DNA of 64,000 nucleotides from Blastocrithidia nonstop (taxonomy: Eukaryota > Euglenozoa > Kinetoplastea > Trypanosomatida > Trypanosomatidae). The translations under genes and the position numbers were made by a program. The stretch lies in NCBI GenBank assembly GCA_028554745.1, contig JAQOTN010000051.1, positions 186,001 through 250,000 of the forward strand, given 5' to 3'. The notes beneath the pieces are model-generated. The model ran no database searches. It was not told where the DNA came from and saw nothing but the letters and a program-made list of their open reading frames with translations. Within the stretch, counting starts at the first letter, position 1. Each line of letters begins with the position of its first letter. Positions 63,158-64,000 of the stretch are shown piece by piece.

Positions 63158-64000
63158 TTTGAATGTGAATTGATAAATTATAAGATAATTTAATGTGAGC
63201 ATAAAAAGTTTTTAGTTTTTATATCGCAAAATTTTGTTTTACTAAAACCAATTTTATTTGTCCGTAAATTAGATTGTAAAGTAAACTATAAATTTACAAT
63301 TAATGATAAACCTACACTTTTTGTTCTAATCATATATTACAAACACATTTTGTTTATTGTTTTTTTTATACTCGATTATAGTAATATAAGCTGGTATCTC
63401 GATATATTTTTTATAATCTGCATTAAATTTTGTTAAACTAAATGTTATCCTTTTCTATTATCATTATATGTGGGAAAAAAAAATGTGTGTTTTATAAGAA
63501 TTTATTTTACTTTGCAAGGGTTTTAATTCTATTGTTTTGAGATTTGTTTACCTTCTCCACATTTTTCTGTGCATCATTTGTAGCATTTTTACACATCAAA
63601 TTGTTGTAGACATTTTTCGCTTGTGCAATAATAATCACCATTTTTTTTTAAAATTATATTTATTTACCAAAGTTTGATTTCTTTACCGTAAATTTCAGGT
63701 ATCATTATTAATTCATGTTGTATTTGTTTTTCTTTCAAAATCATTGTGCTTGTTTTGTATTAATACACTTTTTTATTTGTTGCGTTTGACAAATCTTTGA
63801 TATCAATGCTTGCTAGCTACCATTTTTTCTTATTCCGTTTATTTTTATGTGTTTAATTTTCTTTTACATCATCAATGACTATTGTGTGTGAATAAAATTT
63901 ATTAGAATATTCTCATTGTGCAAAAAATATGTAGTGATGTTCGTTTGTGTTTTATAAAACACATCTACAATTCCGTTTCTTATCATCAATATCACACTTT
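63158..64000. other. Intergenic spacer at the right edge
   Basis: T-rich sequence with many T runs, typical of the spacers in this window. No gene recognised; the pyrimidine richness may belong to a downstream gene outside the window. Confidence 0.5.

Overview
The window reads as nuclear DNA of a trypanosomatid flagellate in which all three stop codons are used as sense codons, as described for Blastocrithidia/Obscuromonas. The species assignment is inference. Under the standard code almost every gene here looks shattered. Read with TGA as Trp and TAA/TAG as Glu, each becomes one long intronless frame with a recognisable protein, and each then ends at a TAA. The window holds its own proof: three tandem nucleoside transporter paralogues carry TGA, TAG or TAA in some copies exactly where another copy carries TGG or GAG/GAA. 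Other kinetoplastid hallmarks are a fused capping guanylyltransferase plus cap methyltransferase, an Argonaute with an RGG-rich N terminus, T-rich tracts followed by AG upstream of start codons (trans-splice acceptors), and 17 consecutive genes on one strand.

Layout. Positions 1-262 (minus strand) hold a piece of a Pumilio-like repeat protein running off the left edge. A divergent strand switch lies at about 263-468. Everything to the right is on the plus strand: a degenerate CGM1-type capping protein (469-4164), a TPR protein (5369-6673), a small membrane protein (7291-7689), a protein kinase (8540-10570), an APC-family amino acid/polyamine transporter (11322-13142), the tRNA pseudouridine synthase Pus10 (14267-16816), a giant 4,391-residue multi-TM multi-PAS receptor (17298-30473), three tandem equilibrative nucleoside transporters (31340-37628), a Tex/SRBD1-like S1 protein (38854-43194), an Argonaute (43818-46778), a cytochrome b5 (49401-49802), a CCHC zinc-knuckle protein (51268-53454), an M17 leucyl aminopeptidase (54191-55981), a large unrecognised protein (57192-about 60809) and a nodulin-like MFS transporter (61181-63157). 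Gaps are AT-rich with long T runs. I found no tRNA, rRNA, CRISPR array or mobile element.

There is no operon logic in the bacterial sense; neighbours share a presumed polycistronic transcription unit rather than a pathway. RNA biology is well represented (capping-like protein, Pus10, Tex-like protein, Argonaute, zinc-knuckle protein, Pumilio-like protein). Two of these look catalytically disarmed: the capping-like protein lacks its key guanylyltransferase and SAM-binding motifs, and the Argonaute keeps only one of the three core slicer residues. Gene ends, and the starts of genes without a clear splice acceptor, are judgement calls because under this code no frame is ever closed.
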